DNA from: Corynebacterium casei LMG S-19264
GTDB taxonomy: Bacteria; Actinomycetota; Actinomycetes; Mycobacteriales; Mycobacteriaceae
Direction of reading: 5' to 3'
Length of the DNA: 64,000 bases
Assembly (NCBI RefSeq): GCF_000550785.1
Contig: NZ_CP004350.1
Coordinates: 1,716,009 to 1,780,008, forward strand
Positions 47,286-55,341 of the stretch are shown here, in pieces. Numbering within the stretch: position 1 is the first letter of the stretch; each line of letters begins with the position of its first letter. The notes under the pieces were generated by a model. The model did no database searches. It saw only the letters and a list, made by a program, of their open reading frames with translations, and was not told where the DNA came from. Position numbers and translations under genes: made by a program.

Positions 47286-48455
47286 TTAAGCACTGGCAAA
47301 CGGATAGGCCTTAAACCGCGTCTGCACCTGCTTTGCGCGGGTGGTGCTCAGCGGCTTGAATTCTTCGATGACCAGCTTGCGCTTGGAAGCAGCACCTTGC
47401 CTCTTCCAAAAGCCCACGACTTCGCCAGAGGCGTACACCGCTTGGCGGAATACGCCGTTGTTACCCGGTACTAGTGCAGCATGGTGGTCTTCGGGGACAA
47501 TGTACATGCGGTCTTGGTAGCCCAGGATGATTTCATCAAAGGCTGCCAGAAGGCTCGGCTTGTTTGCATCCTTTTCGTGTTCAGCAATAAGTTCTAGGGC
47601 GTCTTCGCGCACCCAGAGTTCTTCGCCAGGAGCAGTACTGCCCGGCGCGCCCGTCACAGCGTGCCAGGAGACGTAGTTAGATGCAATGTCAGCAAAGGCT
47701 TTGCGGATTTTGCCCAAGGGTAGTTTGGACCACCAGGCGAAGTCGCGCAGAGTCGCGGGCCCGTGGCTATCCAGGTAGCGGCGGAGCAGTTCGGTAATTG
47801 CTGCGTGCTGGTCACCGTTGAAGGTGCCTTCAAGGTCGGTGCCGGCGGGAAGCCAGTCTTTCGCGAGCATCACATGGTTTTCAACACGGGTGGATTCTTC
47901 GGCAATCGGTCCGTAGACCACGGTGCCAGCGTGCAGCATGGAGCGCACGAGGTGGTAACCGTTGCCGGGTCCCATGGGGATGCCGGCTGCTTCAAAGGCT
48001 TTAAAAAGCTCGGCGCGGGTGGCGCCGCGCGCACCGGCAGTTTCGTGAACAATTTCTGCCGCTTGGTCAACGTGCGAGTTGTCTAGGCCCAAGTTGGGGC
48101 GGTTTCGCTCCATGGACTTGAGGTTCTGCACACCGCAGAGCTGGGTTATCCAGGCGAGGTCTTTGGCAGCTGTCACAAAGACTGTGCCGCGCATGGGATA
48201 GCCACGCACGATAAGCCCGGTATTAAAAGCTTCGCGCACCGCGTTAACTGCGTCGACCGCGTTAACCGCTCCGGCGGTGCCCATGCGGTAGGCCAAAGAA
48301 GAAATCGCGCCGGGAAAGTCCTGGCCCTGGGTTGCACCGAAACGGGCAGCAATCGCCTGGGCATGCTCCGGTGTTCCGGCATCCACACCAACATCAATGG
48401 GCGTCGCAACACCTTGGGTGACAAGGCGGGCGCGGGCGAGCGGTTTGTTAACCAT
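47286..48455 (-). CDS. Winged-helix DNA-binding domain protein (HTH_42 family)
   Basis: 389 aa. The conserved pattern of the actinobacterial HTH_42 (formerly DUF1006) family is present: RGTVFVTAAKDLAWI near residue 95, GATRAELFKAFEAAGI, GPATLRDFAWWSKLP, and FDEIILGYQDR. Family members include YcaQ-like DNA glycosylases acting on interstrand crosslinks, though this branch is not characterised. The start at 48455 (MVNKPLARARLV) is preferred to an upstream in-frame start that would overlap the cupin gene. Confidence 0.8.
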   Translation of the reverse strand: MVNKPLARARLVTQGVATPIDVGVDAGTPEHAQAIAARFGATQGQDFPGAISSLAYRMGTAGAVNAVDAVNAVREAFNTGLIVRGYPMRGTVFVTAAKDLAWITQLCGVQNLKSMERNRPNLGLDNSHVDQAAEIVHETAGARGATRAELFKAFEAAGIPMGPGNGYHLVRSMLHAGTVVYGPIAEESTRVENHVMLAKDWLPAGTDLEGTFNGDQHAAITELLRRYLDSHGPATLRDFAWWSKLPLGKIRKAFADIASNYVSWHAVTGAPGSTAPGEELWVREDALELIAEHEKDANKPSLLAAFDEIILGYQDRMYIVPEDHHAALVPGNNGVFRQAVYASGEVVGFWKRQGAASKRKLVIEEFKPLSTTRAKQVQTRFKAYPFASA

Positions 48456-48481
48456 GCGGCAGATTCTACCGAACACCTGAC

Positions 48482-48865
48482 CTAGTCGCGGGCCGGTGGC
48501 CGGCCAATCTGAAGGCCTCGTTTGCGGGTGTGCACGCTGAAGTACCGCAAGCCATTCTCCCCTGCAACAAAGCGGCGTACGGACAGCTTCGGTAGCCACA
48601 CCATGGAGCCGTTTACCAGGTCAATGAAGTCGGTTTCGGTCTCCAGCACACCGGATCCGTCCAGGACCACAATCACCACATCTAGGTCGGGGCCTTCGTG
48701 GCGGGAGATTTCTTCCCCGGGTGCGATGGCGATGATGTTGCAGTCCAAGCCGCGGGTGTGCGGTTCCAGCTTCCAAATCGAGCCGGAGGCATCGGCAGGC
48801 GCGGAGAGTATTTCGGCAACGTCGCCTACTACTTGTGGGAACTGCTTCTGCGTCTGCTCAGTCAT
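48482..48865 (-). CDS. Cupin-fold protein
   Basis: 127 aa. A single small beta-barrel with IAIAPGEEISRHEGPDLDVV (E and H in a cupin motif-1-like pattern) and VNGSMVWLPKLSVRRF (motif 2, without the usual His). The substrate or metal is unknown. It lies 26 bp upstream of the winged-helix gene on the same strand and may be co-transcribed. Divergent from the Mn riboswitch and CDF gene. Confidence 0.7.
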   Translation of the reverse strand: MTEQTQKQFPQVVGDVAEILSAPADASGSIWKLEPHTRGLDCNIIAIAPGEEISRHEGPDLDVVIVVLDGSGVLETETDFIDLVNGSMVWLPKLSVRRFVAGENGLRYFSVHTRKRGLQIGRPPARD

Positions 48866-48940
48866 AATGCCTACCCTACCCAGGCATACAGCTTCAGAAG
48901 TTAACCCTTTGCATCTCTACCCCGCCCGTGTAAAGTAGTG

Positions 48941-49105
48941 CCCTCGAAGGGGAGTAGTTCACACCCATATTTTATGGCGATGAGTGGTCGACATACTGGC
49001 GAAAGCCCGGCCACCAGCTCACAGCGTTGAGCGAACGAGACCTTCTGCCCGTATTCCTCGTGTCGGGCAGGAACTCTCCCGGCACCCGTTTTGCATAAGG
49101 TCTCG
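48941..49105 (+). promoter_or_regulatory. yybP-ykoY (manganese) riboswitch with translational switch
   Basis: The conserved core GGGGAGTAG (48949-48957), GGTCGACATACT (48986-48997) and GAGACCTT near 49037-49044 match the yybP-ykoY aptamer; P1 forms from GAAGG (48946) and CCTTC (49041). The strand CGAGACCTT (49036-49044) is perfectly complementary to AAGGTCTCG (49097-49105), which holds the ribosome site of the downstream CDF gene. Mn2+ binding should keep P1 paired and free the ribosome site. A further hairpin CTGCCCG/CGGGCAG (49045-49070) lies between. Confidence 0.88.
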
Positions 49106-49107
49106 CA

Positions 49108-50001
49108 ATGACAAATCATGCAAAAGAGCAGAAGATCATTGAACGCTTCCTGCTCTTGTCCATCGCTGCTGCAATTTTGACTATCGCGCTGAAAAGCGGC
49201 GCGGCTATTCTTACCGGCTCGGTGGGTTTCCTTTCGGATGCCCTAGAGTCCGGTGTTAACCTCATCGCGGCGGTCGTGGCGCTTATCGCTATCCGTATTG
49301 CCGCAAAGCCTGCCGATGCCAACCACAACTTTGGCCACGGCAAGTCCGAGTATGTCTCGGCTCTGGTGGAAGGTGCCATGATTTTCGTGGCCGCCGCCTT
49401 GATCATTTACACGGCTATTGGTCGTCTTTTAGATCCCACTCCCCTGGAGCAAGTCGGTGTGGGTCTGTTCCTGTCCATCGTGGCAACGCTGATTAACTTG
49501 GGCGTGGGCTTGGCTTTGCTCCGGGCGGGCAAGCACTATCGCTCGGCGGCGCTTAATGCCGATGGACATCATTTACTAACGGATGTCTGGACCACCGTCG
49601 GCGTCGTCGCCGGCATCGCAGCGGTCGCTCTCACCGGATGGGTGTGGCTGGACCCAGTTATCGCGCTGCTGGTTGGCGTCAACATTTTGTGGATGGGATA
49701 TAAGCTGCTCAAGTCTTCGTTGAGCAATCTCATTAGTGAGGCTCTTCCGCCGGAGGACGTGGATGTTCTCAAGCACGTGCTTGCCAAGTTTGAAGCGCAG
49801 CACGGCGTGGGCATTGAGGACCTGCGCACTGTGGCCTCTGGCCGTCAGCGGCTGGTGTATCTGACCATGACGGTGCCTGGTGATTGGACTGTTGAGTACG
49901 CGCATGAGCTTGCTGACGCCCTCGAAGCCGCCATCCTTGACGCCCTGCCCAACTCCGAGTCCATGGTCCATACTGAGCCGCGCACGTTGGCCACTACTTA
50001 G
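49108..50001 (+). CDS. Cation diffusion facilitator, probable manganese exporter
   Basis: 297 aa. Six membrane helices. Metal-site segments are SDALESGVN (helix 2) and NADGHHLLTDVWTT (helix 5), with the loop NHNFGHGKSEYV and a cytoplasmic C-terminal domain (about residues 210-295). CDF proteins export divalent cations by proton exchange. The manganese riboswitch directly upstream points to Mn2+ as the physiological signal and likely substrate. It overlaps the convergent META-domain gene by 4 bp. Confidence 0.9.
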   Translation: MTNHAKEQKIIERFLLLSIAAAILTIALKSGAAILTGSVGFLSDALESGVNLIAAVVALIAIRIAAKPADANHNFGHGKSEYVSALVEGAMIFVAAALIIYTAIGRLLDPTPLEQVGVGLFLSIVATLINLGVGLALLRAGKHYRSAALNADGHHLLTDVWTTVGVVAGIAAVALTGWVWLDPVIALLVGVNILWMGYKLLKSSLSNLISEALPPEDVDVLKHVLAKFEAQHGVGIEDLRTVASGRQRLVYLTMTVPGDWTVEYAHELADALEAAILDALPNSESMVHTEPRTLATT

Positions 50002-50303
50002 GCGCTTCTCGGCAGCACACCAATCTGCACGCCGGCACGGTCAAAGACCTGTAGCGTTTCACCCTGCCGGCGTGCGGACGCTGCGGCCTGGAGCCACGTG
50101 TCCATGCCCTCGCAGTACATCATCGTGGACACCATCTGGTGGAAGTAAATAACACCGTCCTCCAGCGTCCACTTCCTCATCAGCCGATTACATCCATCAC
50201 TGCCAACCACCGTTCCATCGGCGGCAAACTGCAGGTGCGGCTCGCCTGGTTCCGGACTGCCCCACGTGCCTTCAAATGAGTCCATGTTCTCCGTGCTGTT
50301 CAT
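49998..50303 (-). CDS. META (HslJ-like) domain protein
   Basis: 101 aa. It has HLQFAADGTVVGSDGCNRLM and a TMMYCEGMD segment, the G-S-x-GCN and T-x-M-x-C pattern of META/HslJ domains. There is no signal peptide, so it seems cytoplasmic, unlike many family members. Its function is unknown; HslJ is linked to heat stress and novobiocin tolerance in E. coli. Convergent with the CDF gene. Confidence 0.75.
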   Translation of the reverse strand: MNSTENMDSFEGTWGSPEPGEPHLQFAADGTVVGSDGCNRLMRKWTLEDGVIYFHQMVSTMMYCEGMDTWLQAAASARRQGETLQVFDRAGVQIGVLPRSA

Positions 50304-50315
50304 GGCTCAAGCCTA

Positions 50316-50436
50316 GGCAACAAACAAGCTCCCCCGCCGCAGCGAGGGAGCCGTATAAGTGTGAAAATGGGTAGACACCCCGCGCGCGCTGTTCGAAACT
50401 CGGGGGGGATTCTCGAATGGGGCAGGGTGTCTACTG
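50316..50436 (-). ncRNA. Candidate small RNA with C7 loop
   Basis: About 120 nt on the minus strand, bounded by a promoter (50443-50470) and a terminator (GCTCCC/GGGAGC stem at 50328-50351 followed by TTGTTTGTTG). The 5' part folds through GTAGACACCCC (bases 50425-50434 with 50371-50381) enclosing an inner hairpin with TTCGA/TCGAA arms and a loop of seven consecutive C residues (complement of 50402-50408). The C-rich loop recalls actinobacterial 6C RNA, but only one such loop is seen. No coding potential. Confidence 0.6.
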
Positions 50437-50442
50437 ATAACT

Positions 50443-50470
50443 ACTATAGCACCGCTTTGAAGATGCGCAA
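50443..50470 (-). promoter_or_regulatory. Promoter of the candidate small RNA
   Basis: On the minus strand TTGCGC (50465-50470), a 16-bp spacer, and TATAGT (50443-50448). Confidence 0.55.
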
Positions 50471-50680
50471 GCCCTTGCCCAAATATTGATTCTTAAAAGC
50501 CTAGAGAATTTCCATATCCGCAGGTAACTGAGTTGAATATAACTTGGAACCTAACGCGCCACAACGAAGCCTAAACAGGATCCACCACCTCACCCAAGCG
50601 CGAACAATCATCAATACCATCCCCCGGTAAAGTCTTTGCCAATGCAACCATTCGCCCCAATCAACTTCTAGGAGCACGAC

Positions 50681-51121
50681 ATGAGCACTGAGTTCAACAG
50701 CAGCAACATCGCAGAGATGAACCCGATCACCTTGTACGAAGTACTCAAACTGCGCACCGATGTCTTCGTCGTAGAGCAGAACTGCCCCTACCCTGAGCTC
50801 GACGGCCGCGACCTCGAGCCCGACTGCGAACTCATCTGGGCCACTGTCGACGGCGAACTTGCCGGCACTACCCGCATTCTCCACGACGACGACGCTCTAC
50901 GAATCGGCCGCGTTGTCGCCTCCCCGAATCACCGAGGCACCGGCATCGCCCGCGAACTCTTCGCTTACACCCTGGACCGATGCAAGCAGCTAGACCCCAA
51001 CTCCAAGGTGGTGCTCGATGCCCAAGCACCTCTACAAAAATGGTACGGCTCCTTCGGCTTCACACCAGTCAGCGATGTCTTCCTCGAAGACGGCATCCTG
51101 CACATCACCATGGAGCTCTAG
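50681..51121 (+). CDS. GNAT acetyltransferase (ElaA-like)
   Basis: 146 aa. It opens with LYEVLKLRTDVFVVEQNCPY and has the acetyl-CoA site RVVASPNHRGTGIARELF, then the ElaA-type ending LDAQAPLQKWYGSFGFTPVS. The substrate is unknown. The stop overlaps the convergent XRE gene stop by 4 bp. The promoter is probably in the 50471-50680 stretch, where nothing else is seen. Confidence 0.88.
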   Translation: MSTEFNSSNIAEMNPITLYEVLKLRTDVFVVEQNCPYPELDGRDLEPDCELIWATVDGELAGTTRILHDDDALRIGRVVASPNHRGTGIARELFAYTLDRCKQLDPNSKVVLDAQAPLQKWYGSFGFTPVSDVFLEDGILHITMEL

Positions 51122-51375
51122 CCTCTCCGGACCACCTCTGCATGGACGCCAAGCTTGGCCCCAATATTTACCAACGCATCCAGGCGGAACTGGCTAATCT
51201 TTCCGTTCATTAGAGCAGACACTCGAGGTTGGGTCAGCCCCAGGTTAGCTACAGCATCTGACTGCTGCCAGCCCCGGCTCTTGATTTCATCGCGAATTGC
51301 GCGCATGAATTTTGCCCGCACCTTTAGATTTTCAGCTTCTTCAATGGTGTCAGAAATGTCGTCCCAAACATTCAT
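51118..51375 (-). CDS. XRE-family antitoxin-like regulator (HigA/COG5606 type)
   Basis: 85 aa. A short N-terminal NVWDDISDTIEEAENLKVR precedes a helix-turn-helix (GWQQSDAVANLGLTQPRVSA) and the ending ISQFRLDALVNIGAKLGV. This layout is typical of small antitoxins paired with Gp49/HigB-like toxins. No toxin gene is found next to it; a degraded open stretch on the same strand at 51473-51670 has no start codon and no clear toxin motif. It may be an orphan. Confidence 0.8.
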   Translation of the reverse strand: MNVWDDISDTIEEAENLKVRAKFMRAIRDEIKSRGWQQSDAVANLGLTQPRVSALMNGKISQFRLDALVNIGAKLGVHAEVVRRG

Positions 51376-51855
51376 CGGTATTCAACTCTCCTCTAATTCC
51401 CTCCAGCTTGCAGGTTTCGCCCCTGACTAGTTCAATTTCAAATTTTCCAGCTCGTCGCATTGATTTTCTAATTTAGAATCCCAGCCAAAGGTCAAACTCA
51501 CAGCTAAAATGCATCACCAATATCCTGCCGCTCCGGAGAAAGACATTGGAGATCCTGCGCGGTTCCGGTTCGTCAACAATATCCGCCAAGCCTTTTAAGA
51601 CATCCCAGTATTTAATTAATCCAACACAGTTAGGTTTTCCAACAGGGGCGACCGATCTGGAAAGTCTCTTCTAATTTACTTCGTTCTATTCCGCGTCGAA
51701 ATTGTTCATCTCAGCAACTCCCTTGAAAACTCGCTGACACACGCTTCACGGCGACTTTTAACTGCCAACTCTTCAACCACCAAACGGCGAACTTTCTCAA
51801 CTGCTTGGCCCGAATCAAACTAGTTGGGCGCATGTCAAATGGCTAATATAAGTTC
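51376..51855. other. AT-rich gap between the XRE and HIRAN genes
   Basis: 480 bp without a convincing gene. A minus-strand frame 51473-51670 reads like protein (ending FLRSGRILVMHFSCEFDLWL) but lacks a start codon; it may be a gene remnant. A -10-like TAATAT at 51844-51849 lies 6 nt before the ATG of the HIRAN gene. Confidence 0.4.
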
Positions 51856-53046
51856 ATGTTCTTTTCAAGAAAACGTAAAACGCCTCACATAAAAGTTGAT
51901 AAATCAAAATTGGAACGGGAAACCAAAAATCTGCCGGGCTTCTATAGGAAACTTTTCACAGAAAGTGGCCAATCTACTCAATTGGATACAGAGTCGATGC
52001 TGAGTGCTTACCATCAGCGAAACAAAGTTCATCAGAGTAAAAAGACCCCACCGAAAAATCCTCCCAATGGCAAGAGACTGGCCGAGCTCGATGTCCTACG
52101 GTCCGCCGAACTTGACTCGAACCGAGATTGGGATGACATAGACTACTACAAGGCTGGCATTCGCGGGATACAGCACTACCGTAAAGAGCAAGAACTCGCC
52201 GGAGTTTTGGGGGATTCCTATTTTGAGCTCAAAGCGGAACCCAGTAACCCATTCGACTCAAATGCTGTTGCAGTTGTCTCAAATGGACATCGGATTGGAT
52301 ACATAAGCGCCGCAATAGCACAGTTTTTCCAAGGCGTTGTACTCGGGTTCAAACAATCCGGTAAGAGGCTATACGTCCCAGGCAGGGTTGATAGGTTCGA
52401 CTCAGGAATAGTTGTCTTACCCACAATTAGAAAAATTGATCAGATTGTCCAATCTGAAAGCTCTAAACCTATAGATGCGTTTTGGGAGTCTTTACCAACA
52501 GATTTGAGACAAAAGGTAATAGACAATCACTTCCATTTCGAGCGACAGAGCGCCAAAGCCCTGCTCGCTTATGCGAGCGCTTACCCCCTGTATGCCCCAT
52601 ACAATCGAAGATCACCTGAAGATTCTATCCCTTTAGTCTGGAACAGATTTCTGAGAGACCTCAGAATATCTCACAATGAATCCGTCATCCGACAACGGAA
52701 AAGCCGCAACCGTGAAATGATCCGACTGGCCGCAAATGGAATGTCGTACCGGGAGATTGGAGAAAAATTTGGACTTAAGCCCGCCACTGTTGGTCAGATT
52801 GTTCGTGAACTTCGACCTACGGACTTTGTGCCTAAAGAAAAGAAACGTAATTCAATTAAAAGCAGCCAATCCGGCAAATCAAAGCTTTCTATTAAGGATC
52901 AAGGTTTTTCCACTATTCAGGAAAGAAATGCTGCGATTATGCATTTGAATCAGGATGGCTATTCTCATCGCGAAATTGGTGAGCAAATGGGTTTGAAGAG
53001 AGACACCATTAAGAAAATAGTTCAGAACATGCGCAAAAATTCTTAG
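51856..53046 (+). CDS. HIRAN-domain protein with two C-terminal helix-turn-helix motifs
   Basis: 396 aa, rich in Lys, Asn and Ser and more AT-rich than its neighbours. Residues about 100-195 fit a HIRAN domain, with FELKAEPSNPFDSNAVAVV and GHRIGYIS as the conserved core; HIRAN binds 3' DNA ends in HLTF-type remodelers. Two helix-turn-helix motifs follow: EMIRLAANGMSYREIGEKFG (286-318) and AIMHLNQDGYSHREIGEQMG (357-392). No helicase or nuclease domain is seen. A -10 box 6 nt before the ATG and no ribosome site suggest a leaderless message. The role is unknown; DNA-end sensing plus sequence-specific binding is a reasonable guess. Confidence 0.72.
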   Translation: MFFSRKRKTPHIKVDKSKLERETKNLPGFYRKLFTESGQSTQLDTESMLSAYHQRNKVHQSKKTPPKNPPNGKRLAELDVLRSAELDSNRDWDDIDYYKAGIRGIQHYRKEQELAGVLGDSYFELKAEPSNPFDSNAVAVVSNGHRIGYISAAIAQFFQGVVLGFKQSGKRLYVPGRVDRFDSGIVVLPTIRKIDQIVQSESSKPIDAFWESLPTDLRQKVIDNHFHFERQSAKALLAYASAYPLYAPYNRRSPEDSIPLVWNRFLRDLRISHNESVIRQRKSRNREMIRLAANGMSYREIGEKFGLKPATVGQIVRELRPTDFVPKEKKRNSIKSSQSGKSKLSIKDQGFSTIQERNAAIMHLNQDGYSHREIGEQMGLKRDTIKKIVQNMRKNS

Positions 53047-53165
53047 TAAAACGTCGAATCCCGATCAGCATGGGCACTATTTAGTCAGGAGTCTTATCAC
53101 TTTACTCAAAACATTGAAAACGAAAATGGCGCCAGCATAGAATGTAAATATGCTGGCGCTTCGCG

Positions 53166-53238
53166 TACCCCGTACGGGATTTGAACCCGTGTTACCGCCG
53201 TGAGAGGGCGGCGTCCTAGGCCACTAGACGAACGGGGC
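53166..53238 (-). tRNA. tRNA-Glu (CTC)
   Basis: 73 nt. Acceptor GCCCCGT/ACGGGGT, anticodon stem CCGCC/GGCGG with loop CTC (anticodon), T arm with GTTCGAATC. CCA is not encoded. It borders a gene-poor stretch, a common setting for integrated elements. Confidence 0.95.
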
Positions 53239-53265
53239 ATGTGCCTTTCGGACTAGCTAAGAATA

Positions 53266-53310
53266 AACTACCGATAACCTGCTAAACAAATTTGCAGGTT
53301 ATCGGTAGTT
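53266..53310. terminator. Perfect 17-bp hairpin, likely terminator
   Basis: Arms AACTACCGATAACCTGC (53266-53282) and its exact complement (53294-53310) around an 11-nt AT-rich loop; short T-rich sequence on both sides. No gene ends here on the plus strand, so the partner gene may have been lost, or it acts on read-through upstream of tRNA-Glu. Confidence 0.65.
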
Positions 53311-53871
53311 TTATGCGTTTGAAGAATTGAAAATCCCGAATCATGTGTCTCAACTTGCGGTGCACTACGCTGCGGCCGGGGTGCGGATCGAATCAGTGGT
53401 TATTCCGCTTCTTATCTATAAGATAATGATTGGCCGGTTAGAACTGTGCTTGCTGAGGATGATTCGGGATGACGCTGTTCGCGTTGTGCATCCTTAGTAG
53501 CTCCTATACTTCGACTATTGTTGGTGTGCTAGAAGTTGTGGATTATGGCTATGCCGCTTCTATTTTGAAGGATGCTCACCGTCGTTGCGTCGGGAAAAAT
53601 GATGTGTAATTTCTTTCATCTAATCTCCTTTGCTGTAGGTAACTTTGTTATGACTGCAGCCTAACCCGAACCCACTTTGTGGGGAAGTACTTTGCGTGAA
53701 ATCTCGGTGGTCTCAACCCTGGTATTGGAAGTGACGCGCGTCTCAACTGGGCGTATGTGGCACTGGTGAGGGGTGGGTAGATACCAGTTGGTTAATTTCC
53801 CCCGAAACTATCGCTGTGCTGCACAAACGTTAGGAACTGTACAGGACATCGCAAGAGATTGCTAATCGATG
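53311..53871. other. Gene-poor stretch after tRNA-Glu
   Basis: About 560 bp with only fragments: a start-less plus-strand frame to 53496 (ending MIRDDAVRVVHP) and a 46-codon ATG frame at 53470-53610 (ending HRRCVGKNDV) with poor initiation signals. Neither is recognised. It may be debris of a lost element or gene. Confidence 0.4.
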
Positions 53872-54648
53872 CTATCCGCGCCGGCGGATGGTGAGGATTT
53901 GGGAGCAGGTGCCGATAGGACCGGAGGCGTCGTGAATCACGGAGTGGGTCTCGCCTATGCCGGAGGCGCCGAAGCTGACATGGGTTTCGGTGCCGAGCCA
54001 GGGGCCATCGGGAAGCTGGAAGAAGTGCGCGGTCAGATCAAGGTTCGGGTAGGCGACTTTGCGTGGGTCTTCGCGGACGACAACACCGTTGGCCATATCC
54101 AGAAGGCTCATGAAGTAGGCAAGGTTGGAGACGGTCTCGCCTTCAATAAGCGGGGTGTCTGTGCGCCACCAGGCGATACCGCGGCCGGGTTCGGATTGTT
54201 GGCGGAAGCCGGTGATGGACTGGACGTATCCCCCGCCCCAATCGGTGCCGAGGGCAGGAAGAGCTTGCTCGGTCGGGCCGGGGATGGACGCAAAGGCAGT
54301 GCCGGCGATTGATGCGGTGTCGGCCGAAGCCATGAACCACGTGCGCATGCGCACGGTGGGGCGGCCGTTTTGGATGCAGACGGCCTCGACAAGCTCGATG
54401 GTACGGCCTGGGCGGACTACTTCAGTCTCGATGTGAAACGCATCGAAGCTCAGCGTTCCAAGTATCTCTACGTTGATGCGGCCAGGAAGCATTACCCCTT
54501 CGGTATCACGCCGCACGTGGTCTAACTCAGTCAAGTGAGTCATAAGGCCCATCATCGGTGCAATATGCTGCTCTTCGGTATTCCAAGCACCACTTGCAGC
54601 CCCAGTCGCCGTGAATTCATTCTCATCCTTGCGAATGAAATAAGCCAT
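53872..54648 (-). CDS. Thioesterase family protein (double hot-dog, 4HBT_3 type)
   Basis: 258 aa arranged as two hot-dog halves (about residues 5-115 and 135-256), as in TesB-like acyl-CoA thioesterases of actinobacteria. Recognisable are WNTEEQHIAPMMGLMTHLTE, the first-half RTIELVEAVCIQNGRP, and the second-half TAHFFQLPDGPWLGTETHVSF. It probably hydrolyses acyl-CoA esters; chain length unknown. It stands alone, divergent from the DUF6508 gene. Confidence 0.82.
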   Translation of the reverse strand: MAYFIRKDENEFTATGAASGAWNTEEQHIAPMMGLMTHLTELDHVRRDTEGVMLPGRINVEILGTLSFDAFHIETEVVRPGRTIELVEAVCIQNGRPTVRMRTWFMASADTASIAGTAFASIPGPTEQALPALGTDWGGGYVQSITGFRQQSEPGRGIAWWRTDTPLIEGETVSNLAYFMSLLDMANGVVVREDPRKVAYPNLDLTAHFFQLPDGPWLGTETHVSFGASGIGETHSVIHDASGPIGTCSQILTIRRRG

Positions 54649-54760
54649 ATACTTCTATCCTTTGACCACTATTTTCTATGAGATACCCAACCTGGCTAGG
54701 CTATCTCAATCTCCGGTGCTAAGTATCCAAACCCCAGTTTCTTTTCGGTACTATGGCCGT

Positions 54761-55192
54761 GTGAACACGACAAATCATGATGAAGGAATGCAGCTGATTC
54801 AGCATATTCACAATTTGTCGGCGCTACTCGCACAGGGATACAGAGCTGAGTTCGTATCCCCGAAACGCCTCCACGACGACACAATCCAGTTGGGTTGGTA
54901 CAACTATGATCCGCAAATCTGGGATGGGATTGAAGCGGCGAACATGCTGCTCGGAGCGGACTATAACTATCAAGAGAACGTTGATGCCGTCAGGGACAAG
55001 AGCGTATCGTCTGCTTTGCCAGGTGATTTGAGTACTTGGTTCACTTGGATGTCTCGCGGCGAACGATTCTGCGACGGTTTTCTAGCAGAACAAATCTCCG
55101 ATGGTGGGTTATACGCAGTTGTGAAGCGCCTTGAAGAACTCATTGCCGCGGGTGAGGTTTCTTATCCGCCAGAAGCCACGCGGAAGCAATAG
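54761..55192 (+). CDS. DUF6508-like protein
   Basis: About 143 aa from the GTG at 54761. It has LSALLAQGYRAEFVSPKRLHD, LGWYNYDPQIWDGI, and DLSTWFTWMSRGERFCDGFL, a pattern I associate with DUF6508 proteins of unknown function often near phage or defence genes. A -10-like TACTAT (54749-54754) 6 nt upstream of the GTG and the lack of a ribosome site suggest a leaderless message. The ATG at 54788 is an alternative, but AAGGA directly touches it. Confidence 0.6.
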   Translation: MNTTNHDEGMQLIQHIHNLSALLAQGYRAEFVSPKRLHDDTIQLGWYNYDPQIWDGIEAANMLLGADYNYQENVDAVRDKSVSSALPGDLSTWFTWMSRGERFCDGFLAEQISDGGLYAVVKRLEELIAAGEVSYPPEATRKQ

Positions 55193-55341
55193 GTCGACGT
55201 TTTCGAGATCGCTAAGGATATGGTCGCTCCCTGCTGAATTCCCAGAAAGATTTCCTCTACGGCTCGCAAGGCCTGCAGCGAGCGGTTAGAGAATGATGCA
55301 GCGTAGGTCTGCTGGCGACCGACCATGTTAGGCTATCGCGA

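Noticed and set aside
53470..53610. 46-codon plus-strand frame after tRNA-Glu
   Set aside because: Poor ribosome site, no recognisable domain, located in apparently decayed sequence.
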